Shown here: piece by piece, positions 13,143 to 27,889 of the stretch | How positions within the stretch are numbered: position 1 is the first letter of the stretch | How the letters are laid out: each line of letters begins with the position of its first letter | Assembly: GCA_963277665.1 (NCBI GenBank) | Contig: OY728130.1 | Coordinates: 1,359,772,393 to 1,359,836,392 of the forward strand | Length of the DNA: 64,000 nucleotides | From: Viscum album | Lineage: Eukaryota; Streptophyta; Magnoliopsida; Santalales; Viscaceae | Direction: 5' to 3' | Made by a program: the position numbers and the translations under genes | The notes under the pieces: model-generated | What the model saw: only the letters and a program-made list of their open reading frames with translations | The model's database searches: none | What the model was told of the DNA's origin: nothing

Positions 13143-14179
13143 AAAATCCAACTATAAAATGTCAGTAATTTTTCATGTGTTTGTTCTCTTAGATTCTAAA
13201 AGTTTCATAAAAGCGTTGTGTCTCTTGATACACCTCCTTTTCTCCCCATATGGAGAGAAGAAACTATACAGGATGGGTTGCATGATTTCTACCAACCATG
13301 TGGCCTTGTCATTTTTTCCATTTTCTAGAACTATAATCTTTTAACAAGCCTTGGATACTCCTGGGACCCTCTTTAGGTTGTAGTTAACATTTACCAGGAT
13401 TAAAACAAGCATTTAAATTGAAAAAAAATTATTCCTACATTTATGAAAATTTTATTCATTAAACTCAAATTCTCTTTTAAGATTTATAAAATCATATTTC
13501 AATTGATAAATTTTTTGGAAAAGTATTTCAATAAAATTTTAAGCCTAAGCTTAAAAACTAGTATCATTATTTGATTGTTATGGAAATACCTCTTCCATAT
13601 CCGAGGGTTATCCGACTTCGACTAATTAAATTGATTGGATATTAAAACATTCACTAGATATAGATGAAAACTCTATAACCATTACGATAAATTCTATACC
13701 TTATTAAAAAAAATTGTCCATGTAATGTTCAATCAGAGTAACAAATTGACCCTTTATCAATTCATTTTTACAAGAAACAGGATAACGAACTTTTTCAATA
13801 GAATGATATTCTTCTATCTTTTCAAATTTAGTAGATTATGATTATGGATGTACTATTTGTTCTTTAACGTGACCTACCAACTCCACACATTCTTCAGTAA
13901 TAGGTGTCAGATACTATCTTTTAGAATGACTCTGAACAAGCATAGCACCACTATCTTCTTCTAAAGATTATTATTTATTTTCTCTAGGAAATTAAAGAAC
14001 TCCCCCAATATTGGAAGGAATAAAATCTATAAAAAGAACCTATTTCTATAATCTTTTTCTATATTTCATTAAAACCATGATAGTAGCTTATATAAAACCA
14101 TGGCTTTAATAAACCATGACAATACCTTCCCCCAAAATCATTCCTCCATTGTGAGTCCGTCCACAACCCTTTAACCTAC
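13143..14179. other. Intergenic, no recognised gene
   Basis: AT-rich sequence with only chance-length open frames. Three AAACCATG words occur at about 14,074-14,117 and resemble the repeats near 60,420-60,740. No gene is supported. Confidence 0.4.
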
Positions 14180-14725
14180 TCGTGATCGATCAATCTCTCA
14201 TCAGAAACCTTCACTCATTCCTCTCCAGGATCAATCAATCTTCCCTCTGAAGCCCTTACAACTTAGTGATTGTGCTCTACTCTATAGCACCCTCTATTCG
14301 AAACCAGTATCCCCGTTATTAACATCACTCTTCGATATTGATTCCCATCACATATCCTCCCCCTTCTAAATTGATCCCCTCCATAATGCCTAACTCTTTA
14401 CAATCAATCCCCTCTACAATACCTCCCTCTTGTAGATCTATTACCTATGTGGTACCTCAAAATTTGTGATCAATCCCCTTCATATAACGTACTCTTTATG
14501 AAAAATTCCCACTAATACTCCCCACTCCATCCCATCTTTATAATCAAGCCTCTCCATAGCAGATATACTCTTAGATAGAACTTTCTCTCTTCATGATCGA
14601 GCCCCACCTCCATAGATCTAATCCCATCCAGTGATTCCCCTCTTTAGGATCAACCCACATACTCTATAAATCTACTCCATGAATAATGTTTCCCATTTTC
14701 TTACAATCAAACAACTCAGTGGCTT
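14180..14725. repeat. Degenerate pyrimidine-rich tandem repeat
   Basis: Irregular copies of GATCAATCCCCTCCATAA followed by CCTCCCTCTTTA occur at about 14,189, 14,231, 14,374, 14,407, 14,469, 14,541, 14,597, 14,650 and 14,704. Most steps are about 40-70 bases. The strand asymmetry (almost all C and T on the + strand) stands out against the flanking AT-rich DNA. It is probably an old minisatellite. Confidence 0.55.
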
Positions 14726-17700
14726 CATAAGATAAATTTTCTAGTTATTCCTCTCAAGTAACTATGTTTCAGTAGAACATATTAGAAAGTAGGATGATCA
14801 CATAATTCATCCTATATGTTATTTTAATTTCAGACTAAAAAAATACTAAATCAATTATACTAAAACATAGAAGTATTGTTTTAAATTTATTGTTTTTTAT
14901 TTTATCTTGTTCTCTCTAATGTATTTATTTATATAATTAATTTTTGTTTGTGATATTTTAAAAAATAGGAATATTAATACTTGACTAATCTAATAGATAT
15001 TACTACTATAGATGTTCAAAATTATCCTCAAAAATAAAACGGAATCCATGAATATGGTGGGAAATCATTTTTCAAGGATGGAATGGAACAAGATTAAGGC
15101 ATATAGAGAGATTAATATTTATGATGAGTTCTCAAATGACTATCAATTTTATGATAATGTGAAATATCATGCATGTTTGGATTACATAAGAAATTATTTT
15201 TCAATTAAAACCATTTATAAAGTATTTACATATCAATAAATAAAAAAATATACATTATGAAACTCATTATTTATGTGATGACCATTTAAATTTTATTTAA
15301 TATAGATATGAAATCTTTCAGTGATGTTTACCCAGACATTAGTTAAAATGTATTATAGAATTGGTCCATTCATTTCTGAATAGGGGAAAATAATGTCCTC
15401 ATAGTGGAGTGGCCAAAATAATGTAATGTCTTTTGTCCCACTCTTTATAAGTATTTAATATAATATGTATGATATTTTTATAAATTTGAAATAATGAGAA
15501 AAAAATTAAAAATAGATGATGATTCAAAATCCAAATCTTAAAGCCATAATATTTGGTATAAAGAGAATTGATTTTAATAGACCCCTTCTATAATACATTA
15601 ACAATATACAATATACAATTTATCTATATATATTTTGAATTGGTATAAGAAAAGTTGCTATCAGTTAACATAACAAGAATCAAGATATATATTTTGAAGA
15701 ATAAATCTATTTCTGGGTTTATAATTCCTTGACTACTTCTTAGTAATCGATAAAATCATTTTAATAATTATATTTTATGGGAGTTATCAAATAATAAAAA
15801 TAAAATATAAGTATCCATTATCACTAAAATAAATAAGGAATTGAAATTATATAATCTATTGATCAATAATATTTTTGAAAAACTTATTTATAAATAAACA
15901 TTAATTTAACTTTGTGTTATAATTAATATTTATGCCACGTATTAGTCTCTATTTTGGTTATGAGAAATATTAATTGGGTAAGAATAATTCCATACATATT
16001 TTTTATCTATATTACATTAGTGAGAAATAGTTATTATTCATGCGATTCATGAAGGCTTTGTTACCAAGATGTTACTAAACCATGGATTTTGATCTACTCA
16101 ATGACCAATGCTTAGTATTTCATGCCACTAGACTATCTTAAAGGGTCTTACCCACAAGTTTTATATTCTGGAATTATTAATCCACTATATAGGTTGTATG
16201 TTTGTTATATTGTTTTTTATTTAGGATTTTTGTATTAACAATATTCTGAAAATAAATTATTTTTTATGATTTTATTTGTATATGTTTTTTAAAAGGAAAA
16301 TATATGTTTGATTGGTTTTCATTACTTTTGTTACTTTTTTGGGATAAGTGAATTCTTTTCTGTAGGTTAATTTATGCACTTTATTTTTAATTATATTTCT
16401 TTTATAAAGGAAAAGATAATATTTATAGTATTGGTAAACTCAAGATATTGATTCTATTTATGTTATATGACTTAAAATGGTTCATAGTGAAAAAATATAG
16501 TTGTTTAATGTAATTGGTTGAACATATTTATCTTTTTATAATTGTTTTGATCATATTTTGATGAATTATAATTCTTCTAAATCACTAAAGTTGTAAATTA
16601 ATATACTTTTATATATTCTAAAATAAATTTTTCATACTTAGAAATTAATTAATAATTAAGATAATGAATTAATGAGTAAATATATTACTTGTGTTAAATA
16701 TAAATGAGTTTAAATATTGTTATTGACAACCAAAATTTTTTATAACTATTTATTTATTCATATTATAATTAATATAAGTTTTATGTATAATATTGATCAT
16801 CTCACTAATGAGTGTTATATAGAGACACAATATTTTTTTTATTTTTCATCTAATAATGATTCAGACTATGGATTGATTTAATTCCCATTTTCGGATGGCA
16901 TTTGAAGATCATGGTTAGAACTTGAGAAATTGAGTTACCATATCATTAAAAATGTTTCTCAAAAAGAATAACGTTTTGGTATCAGAATGGATAAAATGAT
17001 CAAATTTATAATAAATTTATTTATCTAAAAAGATCCGAATAGAATATTTGATTTCTGATTGGTTTCCATTTTTTTCTCAAGATATAACATCATGTAGAGT
17101 AGTGGAAGAGGGTATAAATATGGGGACATTATGTTAATATGAGGATAAAAATTAAGATAATGATCATCATAGAAAGTATTTGTTAAGTTGAGAATACCCC
17201 ATCATATATATCATGTTAGAAAATAACCAAACTAGTGTTTTTAATGCAATTAAATCATGGAAAACATATATGGATTTAGTAATATTGTGATTGACTGTAT
17301 AATTAACTTTTTTAGATAATTTTTCCCTGATTATGTTTGTATTACTATATATGATTATGTGGTATCATAGTTGGTTTAATTTTTTTTGATTTTCTGGTAG
17401 TAAAATACATTCACTCCCTATAAATTTTTGATAGTTTTGGAAGGGAGATAATGAGTTGAATGAGTGAAAAAAATGTGGTACATCGAGATGGAAGACTAAT
17501 AAATATGTAAATAAATCATGTTTAACATATAATGTTATATATATTTTTACATTTATTCTCAAAATTCAGAAAATATTTATTCCAAAAAAATGAAAAAGAA
17601 TATAATATGACATAAATTTGAAAGAAATAAGGATAATGATGATATAATTCGTCCTATATATGGTTTATCATGGCTGAAATTTGATCAGTTTTATCCAAAT

Positions 17701-20700
17701 TTTTTAGATAACCCATGGAATGTCATATTGGGATTTTCATGTGATGGTTTAAACTAATTTGAGTAGATTTATACTATACCTAGTATATGACCTTTTTAAT
17801 TCATATTTATAATATTTCATCATGGGTGTGTATGAAAAAACCAATTATTATCGTGATTATGTTTATTTATAGATCCATTGATATTGGAATTGATATTTAA
17901 ATATAATTAAAACCATTAATATATGATTTTAAGAAGTTTTGGACCACTATGGTGCCGACATATGATGCATTTAGAAAGGATTAGTTTATGTAACATGCCA
18001 CATTATTGTGGTAAATATATATGATTTCTTTAATTATTGAATATTGTATGGTTAGAATACTAAGGGGAGATTATCCTACACAATTTTTATGAAAAATATA
18101 TATTCATTAAGATTAATGTTATAGTGAACTTTTAGTTTTTTAAGGAATTGAATAGTTTTAAAATAGGATCATTCGTATAGAAAAATCAAAGCAAATTTAA
18201 TAATTCCATAGGGACATATGAAGTACTTCATTGAATATCAGGGGTGATATCCTTAAATAACTTGATATTTTGAATTTTTTTCTTGGAAAGAGTTAGTAAA
18301 ATACTAGAAATGAAAATAAAATTCCTGTTAATTCAATTAATAATTCAAGAAAGTAAAGTATATTATTTCAGTTGTTGTATTGGTCATTAAATTTAATGTG
18401 TCACTATTTGTACATAATGCATATTGATAAAAATGTTTTTGAAATGTTTCTTTGAAATGTTTTAAATGTAAAGGTAAAATAAAAATATTTTTTAATGTTG
18501 TGATTTAATAGATTGGGGTATAAAACCAAGACTTCATCCTTATTTAATTATTCATAATTAGTGTAAAGTCTATTTTTCTTGTTTTTTAATTTTAAAATAA
18601 ATAGAAAAAACAATTTATTTAAGTCTTGGAATGTTTAAAGGTTTCATATGATTATTCAAGTGACATTTCGAAATGGGTGAATACAAGATATATGAAACTA
18701 AAATCCCTTAAAACCCATTAATACCATTCCATAATGCATTAATTTATTTATATTTCCATTCAGTATTTACTATCAGATAATGTGAGGGATGGTGTGAATA
18801 GATTATTCCACTTTTATTGAGTTATTTTTGCTATAATATTAAACTTAATTGTTATGAAAAAACTATAGAAATATGAACTGGTCATTATTTTCGACTTTGA
18901 GAAAAAATTCTATTTATCATTTTTCACATGCATGTTACATCTTACCACACATCGTCCAATAAAAATTATTTTTGGTGGCCCAGTTTCTTGTAACTAGAAG
19001 TATCCAATAGAAGGGATGTTATTTACATTGAAATATTATTTGAAAAATAAGAATCATTCTGAATGATCTATTATGAAATGTTATTTATCACATGAGTGTA
19101 TACATTTTTGTTCAATATAAATGGTTAAGGTCAATATGGGATTTAACTAGACAATTAGTATTGGAGATGACAAGTATGATCCCATTATGAAAACATTTCT
19201 ATCACTTCCCAAAATGAGTGGAATATCTAGATCAAATTCGCTGTTTAATTTTAATAGGGATGAGTGAGAAATGAGTCATCATACGATATTAGTCAATTGT
19301 TCCATGGTTGATGATTACATCTTGTATGTAAAATTATATGTATATATATATTGTATATTTTTCTTAGTTTCTAACATCATTAAATTTTCATATTTTTGGA
19401 CAACATTGTGAAATTATAAAAAGATCACATCATTATTTATCTATTAAGAATAAGGATAAATTACATAGTAAATAATTTAAAACTTGGTTTTAGTCAATGG
19501 TAACAAATTATTTTTTTACACAGTTGAAACATTAGTATTTTTTTAATATTCAATGTTGATACATTTTAGGTCTAAATTTTAGTAGTGGATGATGTATCTT
19601 ATAATATAAGGTCATTTCCATTTGGTCCAAAACAATGTGGACCATGATTGTAAATAAATTACTTTAATTGGATTTAAATTCATTATAAATAGTTTTCAAA
19701 TAAACAAGGAAATATATTATGAATTTTTCATGATAATCACAAAAACAGATTGTTATTCTAGTACATTAGACAAAAAACACTAATTAGAAAATATGTCATA
19801 TTATGGGGTTGTTGAGAAAATATTTTTAATATATTTCTATTAACATGGGTGTGTCACTATGATGAAACGAATTTGGTTTTATTAAATAAATCAACAAGTC
19901 TTGTATATAAATATTTTTTGATTTATGGTGAATGATTTGACCCTTCAGTTGCGAACAGGTCAACATTACATTCTAGTCTCACAAGATAGAAATTTGTTTT
20001 ATGTAAATTACAATTTAAACCCACATTTTGATGTTATTGTTTATGTTATTACAAGATATATATTTTATGGATGAATGTATGATGTGATGATTTAGATAAA
20101 CAAGTTGATATTCACTTAAATGTATCATTTCATGGCACAGATTATTTAATTGTCAGAATGGATTGTGATCTATAAATTGTAATTGAGAATTCGTAGTGTT
20201 GACATGTTTCAAGGTATATAGTTTATATTATTATAACATGGTACATGTTGTTTCATACTTTTAAAAAATTTACATAATTAATTATTTTAAGTATATTATA
20301 TTAGTTCTCTAGTTTCTAATTTTTGTATTTTTTTATACATGGTTGCAAAATATTTTTATTCATGAACTATTTGTTAGGTGATATTTATTATAGTGTCACA
20401 TTCCTGATATTTTTTCTAGAATGTTCCAGTTATTTTCTGATTTTAACTTCAATAAATTTTATATTGTTGAAATGGATCTAATAATTGATATGGAAAATGA
20501 ACTCAAAATGAGAGTGCATTATCTTTACCAACATAAGCAATTTTTCCTAACTATTTTCCTTTTTCAAATGCTTGTTATACTCAAAATAAGTAATGAATAT
20601 TCATTTTAATGTAATAAATGAACATATAATATCTTATATTTTTATGTTTATCTAAGAATATAATCCCAACTTAAAACTAGAAACAATTATTTATCTTAGT

Positions 20701-22899
20701 TTTAAAATAAACTAGATGATTCTATTGTTTTGTTATGTTTTAATTTTGTGAGTAAACAACTTAATGAAAATAATCTTAATGGAATATGTAATGTTATGAA
20801 AAATAATGATGATTTAATTAGAATATTTTTATTTATTTTATGTTTTGTCATATTTTTAAAAACTTCACCTCACTTTAGGAATTTCGGGTTATTATTTTCT
20901 ACAATGTGGTTCTTAGAAAACAAATAGAGGAAAACAATCTCTTGTTTAGAGAAGTTTGTCTAAAAAATATGATTTTTCTAGTGAGTATCTTTTTTATTTA
21001 TTTTATATGTATTAACTTTAAAAAATTGTATTTAATATCAAAATGAATCATCAAGGAGGAAAATTACATTCAGTGAGGATTATTAATGAAATCCAAAATA
21101 TAGGATTTCCCCTACATGTAGTCCTCATACATTTAGTGCCTATACTTCCATTGTTCTATAGTCACCTTTACATTTTTCTCCCATAATTCCCCATTATTTT
21201 ATTTACCCATAAATGGACATCCATACATTTTATCCATTTCCTCCTACTACCATGCAGGTTAGTCCCTCTCCTTCCTCCCCTTGGAATTTTTCCCTTATCC
21301 ACCCTAATATCTATAGTGTACACCTACATTGTTTATAAACCTTATAAAGTAAGTATCAAAAGTCTACTAGAGAGGAAACTCTACATGTTTCCTGCCCCCA
21401 AAATAGTTTATAGGGTCCAGTAGAAACATGCAGTGATTTTATTAAATGATTAAAAAGAAATGAAGTAAATAATTTTTTGTTAAATTTCAGTAAGATATGT
21501 GTATGAAATATTCATTTATTTCTTTAGTATCATCTTCTAGTAAAATATATGGTCATGAAAATATTCATGAAGTATGGAATAGACACAAACAAATAATGAT
21601 TCAACATAATTGGGACATGAAAATAATAGAAAAAATAATTAAGAATTTCCAAATTTCATGGGACACACAACAAACATAGCAATATTATTATATTTTAACA
21701 TTCAAGTGGAGACAATTTTAATAGAAAATAAAATAAAAGGTCTGGTATGAAATTTTGGGAATATATTTGTTGACATTTATTTTTATATTTCATTATGTAG
21801 TATTATTGAAAAAAATATTCCACTCTAATATAACTTCTTGAATGGTCTGTATGCAAATACAGCAAGGTTAATGGAACTGGGTGGGGTGTGGTGCAACTAC
21901 AAGCATGAATTTCATATCAGATAGAAAAACTAAAGAGTTTTTGATATTAAAGATTTAATAATATTCAATAAATTCATACTTTCACAAGAAAAGTTCAAAT
22001 TTTATACTCGAATAGATCCTTTTTCAAGGTAAATTATTGAATTGTACATTTAATTTATTTAAATTTATATTATGATCCATTAACATTTGAACATAACATA
22101 AAAAATTTAGTATTTAATTAAAGATTTATACCTAGTATATTTCCATGAATGTATTTATATGGACCTTATTATCATGAAACAACTTGAAATTTTGTTTATA
22201 TAATGATATATTAGAATATAATTAAAGTCTCAATTATTATAACACTTACAACAGTTTCTTTCATTCAGAAACGCCATATTTAGGTTAAGATGTCTAATCA
22301 CCCTCAATCAATTATGTATTTTTTGAGGAGTATCTATGAGAAAATATATACTATTTAAAAATAAATAAAGGGATGAATGGTATATTTGAAGCGAGTGATT
22401 TTACATAGAATATAGAGAATAAAATGAAAATAATAAACAATTATTCATATTTACTTTAGCAAATTGTAGGGGGGGTGGGGGTATATAAGATCTGTCACAA
22501 TGGGTAGTTGGTCTACAACCCCTCAAAGAACTGTGATTATTTTAGGTTATTTAGATGTTGTTAATACTTTCTTAATTGAATATGAAATTTCCTCTCTTGA
22601 TGAGTTTTTGAAATTTTGAAATAATTAGATCTATACATAGAGAAACTCCATTATTTCATTAAAATATAATTTTTAAACTATGTCAAATTACATTAATTAA
22701 AATATTCCTAAAAATATAAGTAACCAACAATATTTTTAATTCATTGTATTATTCCTTAAATATTAATTTTAAATAAGAATTCCATATTTTAATAACCTTA
22801 TTAAAGATAAAATATTAGCAGCCAATTTATGTAGAATATCATAAAAAACTAAATCATTATCTTTTACAGGATATATAATTTCTTTATCAATACCCTTAA
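14726..22899. other. Extremely AT-rich DNA, nothing identified
   Basis: About 8 kb without a recognisable gene. Open frames of 60-75 codons (15,012-15,239; 20,421-20,609; 20,730-20,927; 21,497-21,679) are of a length expected by chance or from decayed transposons. The 15,012 and 21,497 frames have a protein-like mix of charged and aromatic residues (for example RMEWNKIKAYREINIYDEFS), but I recognise no family. A CT-rich, less AT-rich patch lies at about 21,090-21,330, and a G-run followed by TATATAAG lies at about 22,468-22,490. No LTR ends, terminal repeats or RNA genes were seen. Confidence 0.4.
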
Positions 22900-23400
22900 T
22901 CATTTAATATATTTATGTCTTATTTTAGTATCAATATAATCAACATCAGAAAAAATTTGTATCCATCATAGTAATGTTCAAATCTAACCCTTGCATGTAT
23001 ATTTATATTATCAATTTAAATATTTGAATTTTTAGTTTATTTTGAAATTTTAACTTTGAATTGTATTTAAATATCATAAACCTAAATTTTTATATCCTTA
23101 ATATGTTTATTAGTAATCATATCACAACCTTCAATATCCATCACAACATCTCGAACATCAAATGACTATATAATATATTTAGTTCTTCTAAAATCAACTA
23201 CACCATCATTAATTTCAATCCATATAGACTCTACATAGGTATTCATATTAGTTCTATATAACATGGAATTATGAATATGAGTATCTTCATAATAAATTAT
23301 TCCTTTTGAAGGTATAGTTTCAAAACTAAATGTAATACTATCTTTATTTTAATTTTCATCATTAGTAAAACTAAATCCTTCCTAACTATAGCTATTATAT
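22900..23400 (-). pseudogene. Decayed minus-strand reading frame, family not recognised
   Basis: One minus-strand frame runs from about 23,400 down to about 22,900 with only about seven stop codons in roughly 165 codons, where sequence this AT-rich should give about twice as many. It includes an uninterrupted stretch at about 23,345-23,174 containing FETIPSKGIIYYEDTHIHNS, and after stops HARVRFEHYYDGYKFFSDVD at about 22,935-22,995. Residue use (charged, aromatic, D/E/Y-rich) looks protein-like rather than random. I cannot assign it; a decayed transposon or an integrated viral polyprotein fragment are the obvious candidates. It has no partner domains, LTRs or terminal repeats nearby. Confidence 0.3.
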
Positions 23401-26400
23401 TTATCTCAAGAGACCTATTTTCTAGTATATCATTAGTAATTTCATTCTATATTTCCACAGTAACCCTAGGAGGGATGGTAAGTAACACTTATAAGGGAGG
23501 TTTTGATTAAGTGTTTAACACTTTTACAATGTATTTAAAGTTAAACTATATATCCAATTAAAATTAGGATTCTATCAATCATTTATATCTTCCTTAACAA
23601 TGTGAAAAAAATACATAAAAACATTGTGAGGAAATGTTGTTTACATGTATCATACCTAAGGTTAGTAACCACGTTATTTTTGTTCTTGGTGAAATGTGTA
23701 GAACAATTTATCCATTAATTTAAAAATTTTAATACAATATGGGAATTTATAATCCTTGAAAAATAATTATTTTATAAGAGATTATGTCTCCCTATAGTTA
23801 TTATAGGATCCATATTAGTTATAATAATTGTATCAAACCAAATGATAATGATATTATAATCACTTGAAATAATAACTCAGAAATCAATAAATAATTTATT
23901 ATACCAACCATGTTCTGATAACGACATGCTCATATTTTACCAAAACCCATAGAGATGTAAATAGAGGATAAATAGGAGAATATATCAACACAATCATATA
24001 TTTATAGACATTTGATCACTAAAATAAAATACAAATATATTATTTATAACAACTTCATAAAGTTCTCTTTGGTTTGTGAAAGTATTTTTCATCAATGATA
24101 ATGTCAATATATTAATTTTTGGTATTTTTTGATCAATTGAGTATCCAACCAAAGTAAGATCATAGATTTACTCAAACATGGATGGGTAATAAAGTGGTTT
24201 TCCACTGAATAACGGGCTAAAAAAAATAAGTTAGGTAGCCAATAATAACATACATAATGATTTTTGGAGATGGTCTTCAAGGTAATCAATACAAGTGATG
24301 AGTATAAGACAAGAAATACCTATAATATAACAAATTGTAATTTAAAATATAAACAAATTTCAAAAATTAATAATGAATCTTTCTTGATTTATATGACAAA
24401 CCAACATAATGTAACCAAGAAAGTTGGTTTAAAAAATAATTGATTTAATGACATGGAGAAATGTTTTAAGAGGCTGAGATAAATGATAAATTAAAAAGTT
24501 AACTGTATTTAAATAATAAATTTTGGGTATTTATATTCTATAATGAACAAAAAACTATTTAGTAGTTTTTCGAGCTACTATAATAATTTTTACATTTAAT
24601 TAGAGTACTTTTGAGGACTTATGATTTGTGTAAGAATTCTTGAAGTTTCATTTAATATATCTTGGATTCAAATTATGATGTATATAATTTTAAAAATAAT
24701 GTATATAAATGGAGAAATATTTTTTTTCATGTCATACGAGGAAAACTATATTAATTTTAGTAACTATATTTAAATTTCTACGATATTTGGGAGATCACTT
24801 TTAGACACCTGAAACAATTCACTGAAAATGACATATGGAATTTCAGATCAAACTATAAATCCCACAAAATAAATTATTGGTGTAACATATGATATTTATT
24901 TGGAAACATATAACCTTTTCTGGTGCCACGTATGACTTTTATGAATACAAAATATGACTTTTTATCTGAAAATTTTTTCACACCTAGATTTTTTTTTGAT
25001 AATTCTACTATTGAAGAAAAGGGTTCCCAAAATTTTAAATATATAGGATAAAATGATATTGGATAATTAAAAAGATTTTCATTCTTTATAATTTCATATT
25101 ATATTATAATTAATTTTGTGGTTTGATAATTTAATTTAAAATAGGTTCTTTTGATTGTTTTCAGTTTTATGAAATTTATAGAACCTACTTATTTTAGTTA
25201 TGTATCAAACTCATTGAATTACTATGATTCAATTGTGTTTTTTTATCCCTATTTACTTCTAAAAATTCTAGTATATTTTTATACTAATAATATTTATCTA
25301 AAGGGAACATAAGAAATAATAGTTTTATGAAATATATTCATACTTTGGAGAACACTAAAATGTCATATGATGAACTCTAAAAAGTAATATATCATTTAAA
25401 AATGTATATACATTTAATTTTTCATTTATTTCTATTTAGTTTTCCTGAAATAAATGAGAAAAAAATATTTATGGGCAAGTTTATCTATCATTATTATTTC
25501 TTTCAATTATGAAAAAATAAATATGCATGTTTTGTAAATCTGGAAAAACTAAAATTTTGTAAGTTTTTTTAATATTTATTTTTTGTTTATTTTTTATAAG
25601 GTATTGATATTTGTTTCATTGAATTCAATTAGATTTATTTCATATTAAAAACAAGGAACTTTTAAAAACAATTTCTCTATTATATTACAAATTTAAAAAA
25701 ATTCTTTACATCTATTCCAAACAAATATAAGTATATTTGGAAATTATATTCAAAAATTATTTGAATAGATCTTCTATTATTTGTACTGGTAGAAATCCTT
25801 GTTAATGATTAAACATCATTCACCTCCATATATTCCTTAATGAATTTTCACATTTTCATAATTATTATTTCATATACCAATTTTTATTTTTTCAAATATC
25901 ATCACAAGATGGTATAATAATAATGTAGTTTTTTATGGTTTCCCTTTAATTGTAATAAAATTTTAAATTTCTTACCTATTCCTATAAAAATTATCATGGA
26001 GTTTGTTTTATAAAATTTCCTTAAAAAAAATTCCACTTATTCTATTTAATTTCAATAATTTTTTTTGATAACTATAGTTTCTTTTATTTACATTCAATAT
26101 TGTATATTTTTTCATATAGTATATGGACCCTATAATTTTCACATTCCATTAAATATTATTATAGTATGTATTTAACTGTTTCTACAGTTGCATTCATATA
26201 TGTTTTATGTTTAATATATCAAGAACTAATGATATACCATGTGTACACTAAACCCTATTTTCTTGATTTTCTTGTATCCCATTCTCTAATGATATCTTTA
26301 AACTTTTGAAATTTGAATCTAATATGTGTGTTTTATAAAAAAATATAAATTTATCCATTAAATTAGAATGGTTGATTTTTTTCCAATAAATCTATAATGA

Positions 26401-26565
26401 TGACACATAAACTATATATTTTTTTCTTTAAGATAAATATTGTTTCTAAACCTAAAATACACTAGGAGATAAAAAAATTTAATATTTGTTGTTTTAAATT
26501 GATTTATAAATGAATTATTTTTGTTTTAATTTTCATAGTATACTTATTTTGGAAGTTTCAATTGC
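23401..26565. other. AT-rich DNA, nothing identified
   Basis: No gene, repeat family or RNA could be supported between the decayed frame and the left edge of the LARD-like array. The 24,104-24,289 minus-strand open stretch is chance-length. Confidence 0.45.
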
Positions 26566-26570
26566 TTAAT
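26566..26570. repeat. Left candidate target-site duplication of the LARD-like array (TTAAT)
   Basis: TTAAT directly precedes the left terminus ACAATGACC and is repeated directly after the right terminus GTGTTACA at 59,264-59,268. The internal LTR ends read TATAATGACC. The left outer LTR has therefore either lost one base or shares its terminal T with the duplication. Confidence 0.6.
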
Positions 26571-27059
26571 ACAATGACCTTCTCTTTTAATACATTTATA
26601 TTAAAAAAATTGAAATACTTAACACACTGCACAAACAGATACCCAAATACTGTATTAGCCTCATGCATTTTGAAACATAGAAACTTGAACATTGGTATGT
26701 TATTGAGCTTCATTATCTCCCACTGGGTTCTTTTTTAATATAAAACTTATTATAAAAATCAAACATAATACATATCCTCACAACCTGGGTGAAAGGAAAC
26801 ATAGAATGGGGTAAGATCGGATGCTCGGTAAGTGTAAAAAAGGGAAACATGTAAGCACACACATGAGAATATGGTTATGAGAACGTGATTATAACATTAG
26901 AAGATTATACCCACCATATAAAAGATCATTAACATGAATCATGGCCTAAATCATAGAAGGTCATAAGACACAGATCATAAGTAAATTAAGAACATAAGCC
27001 ATGAATTCATATAATAGGAATAAAACATCTTATTTTTCCATATATAGACATATTATATC

Positions 27060-27430
27060 ATTCCTAATAAGTCAAGACTCATTACTACATCTTATCGAGG
27101 CACTTCATGGGAAATTCACCTACTGTGAGGGATACACCACCATACCCTGTTACAGTACATTCCTGGTAGGGGATTGGTTTTAACTATATTCTCATAAGGT
27201 ATCTGTTTTCCCCATCTTCCGATAGTAGATCAGGTTTACCAATATTTCATATCCAAGGTGACTACACCTACTGGGTAAGAAACATCCCCAACCCCATTTT
27301 TAGTCCTTTCATTGTAATGGATTTAGTTTCCCCATCTTCCCATAGTGGATCAAGCCCATCGACTTAGTTCACATAAATATCTAAGGAGGTATAAATCTTT
27401 ACCCAATGAATTTGAGGTAGATATAGGTCC
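27060..27430. repeat. CCCCATCTTCCCATAGTGGATC sub-repeats in LARD-like LTR 1
   Basis: Copies of TTTCCCCATCTTCC with ATAGTGGATCA(A/G) alternate with CACCTACTGGG-type words. The same block is found at about 34,850-35,170 and 54,540-54,860 in the other two LTRs, so the sub-repeat is ancestral to the family. Confidence 0.65.
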
Positions 27431-27889
27431 CACCCATCTCATAAAAAATCATTCATATGTCTAACATAAGATTGTAAAACATTAAACACGTCATGAACCG
27501 TAAATTTTTTTGGGTTTTATAAACATTATTTCATAATCCCTTGAAATTAAATGGGTGTCATAAACATAGAATATATTAACCTGTGGAATAATATAAGTTT
27601 CATAATCATTTATTCAAAGCATAACCCATGAAAAGAAGTGGGTTTCGTAATCATGAAATCCATGGATGATGAATGGGTTCCATAAACATCTTTCCATAAA
27701 AACATAAATCATTAAAAAAATGAATAGAACTTTGGAATAATTTCCCATAAAGTCATTAGTAACCCCAATAAATTTAATCTTACATGAAAAAATATTTTTG
27801 AAATATCTTTTGGAAAAATTTCATGAGGAAAATATCCTTTTTCTCTTTAAAAATGTTCATTAAGTCGTAAAACCCTTTGAAACATATTT

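Noticed and set aside
15012..15239. 75-codon + strand open frame as a gene
   Set aside because: Protein-like residues, but no recognised domain, no partner exons, and a length common by chance.
22468..22490. G-run followed by TATATAAG as polypurine tract plus LTR start or as a promoter
   Set aside because: No TG terminus, paired LTR or downstream gene could be found.
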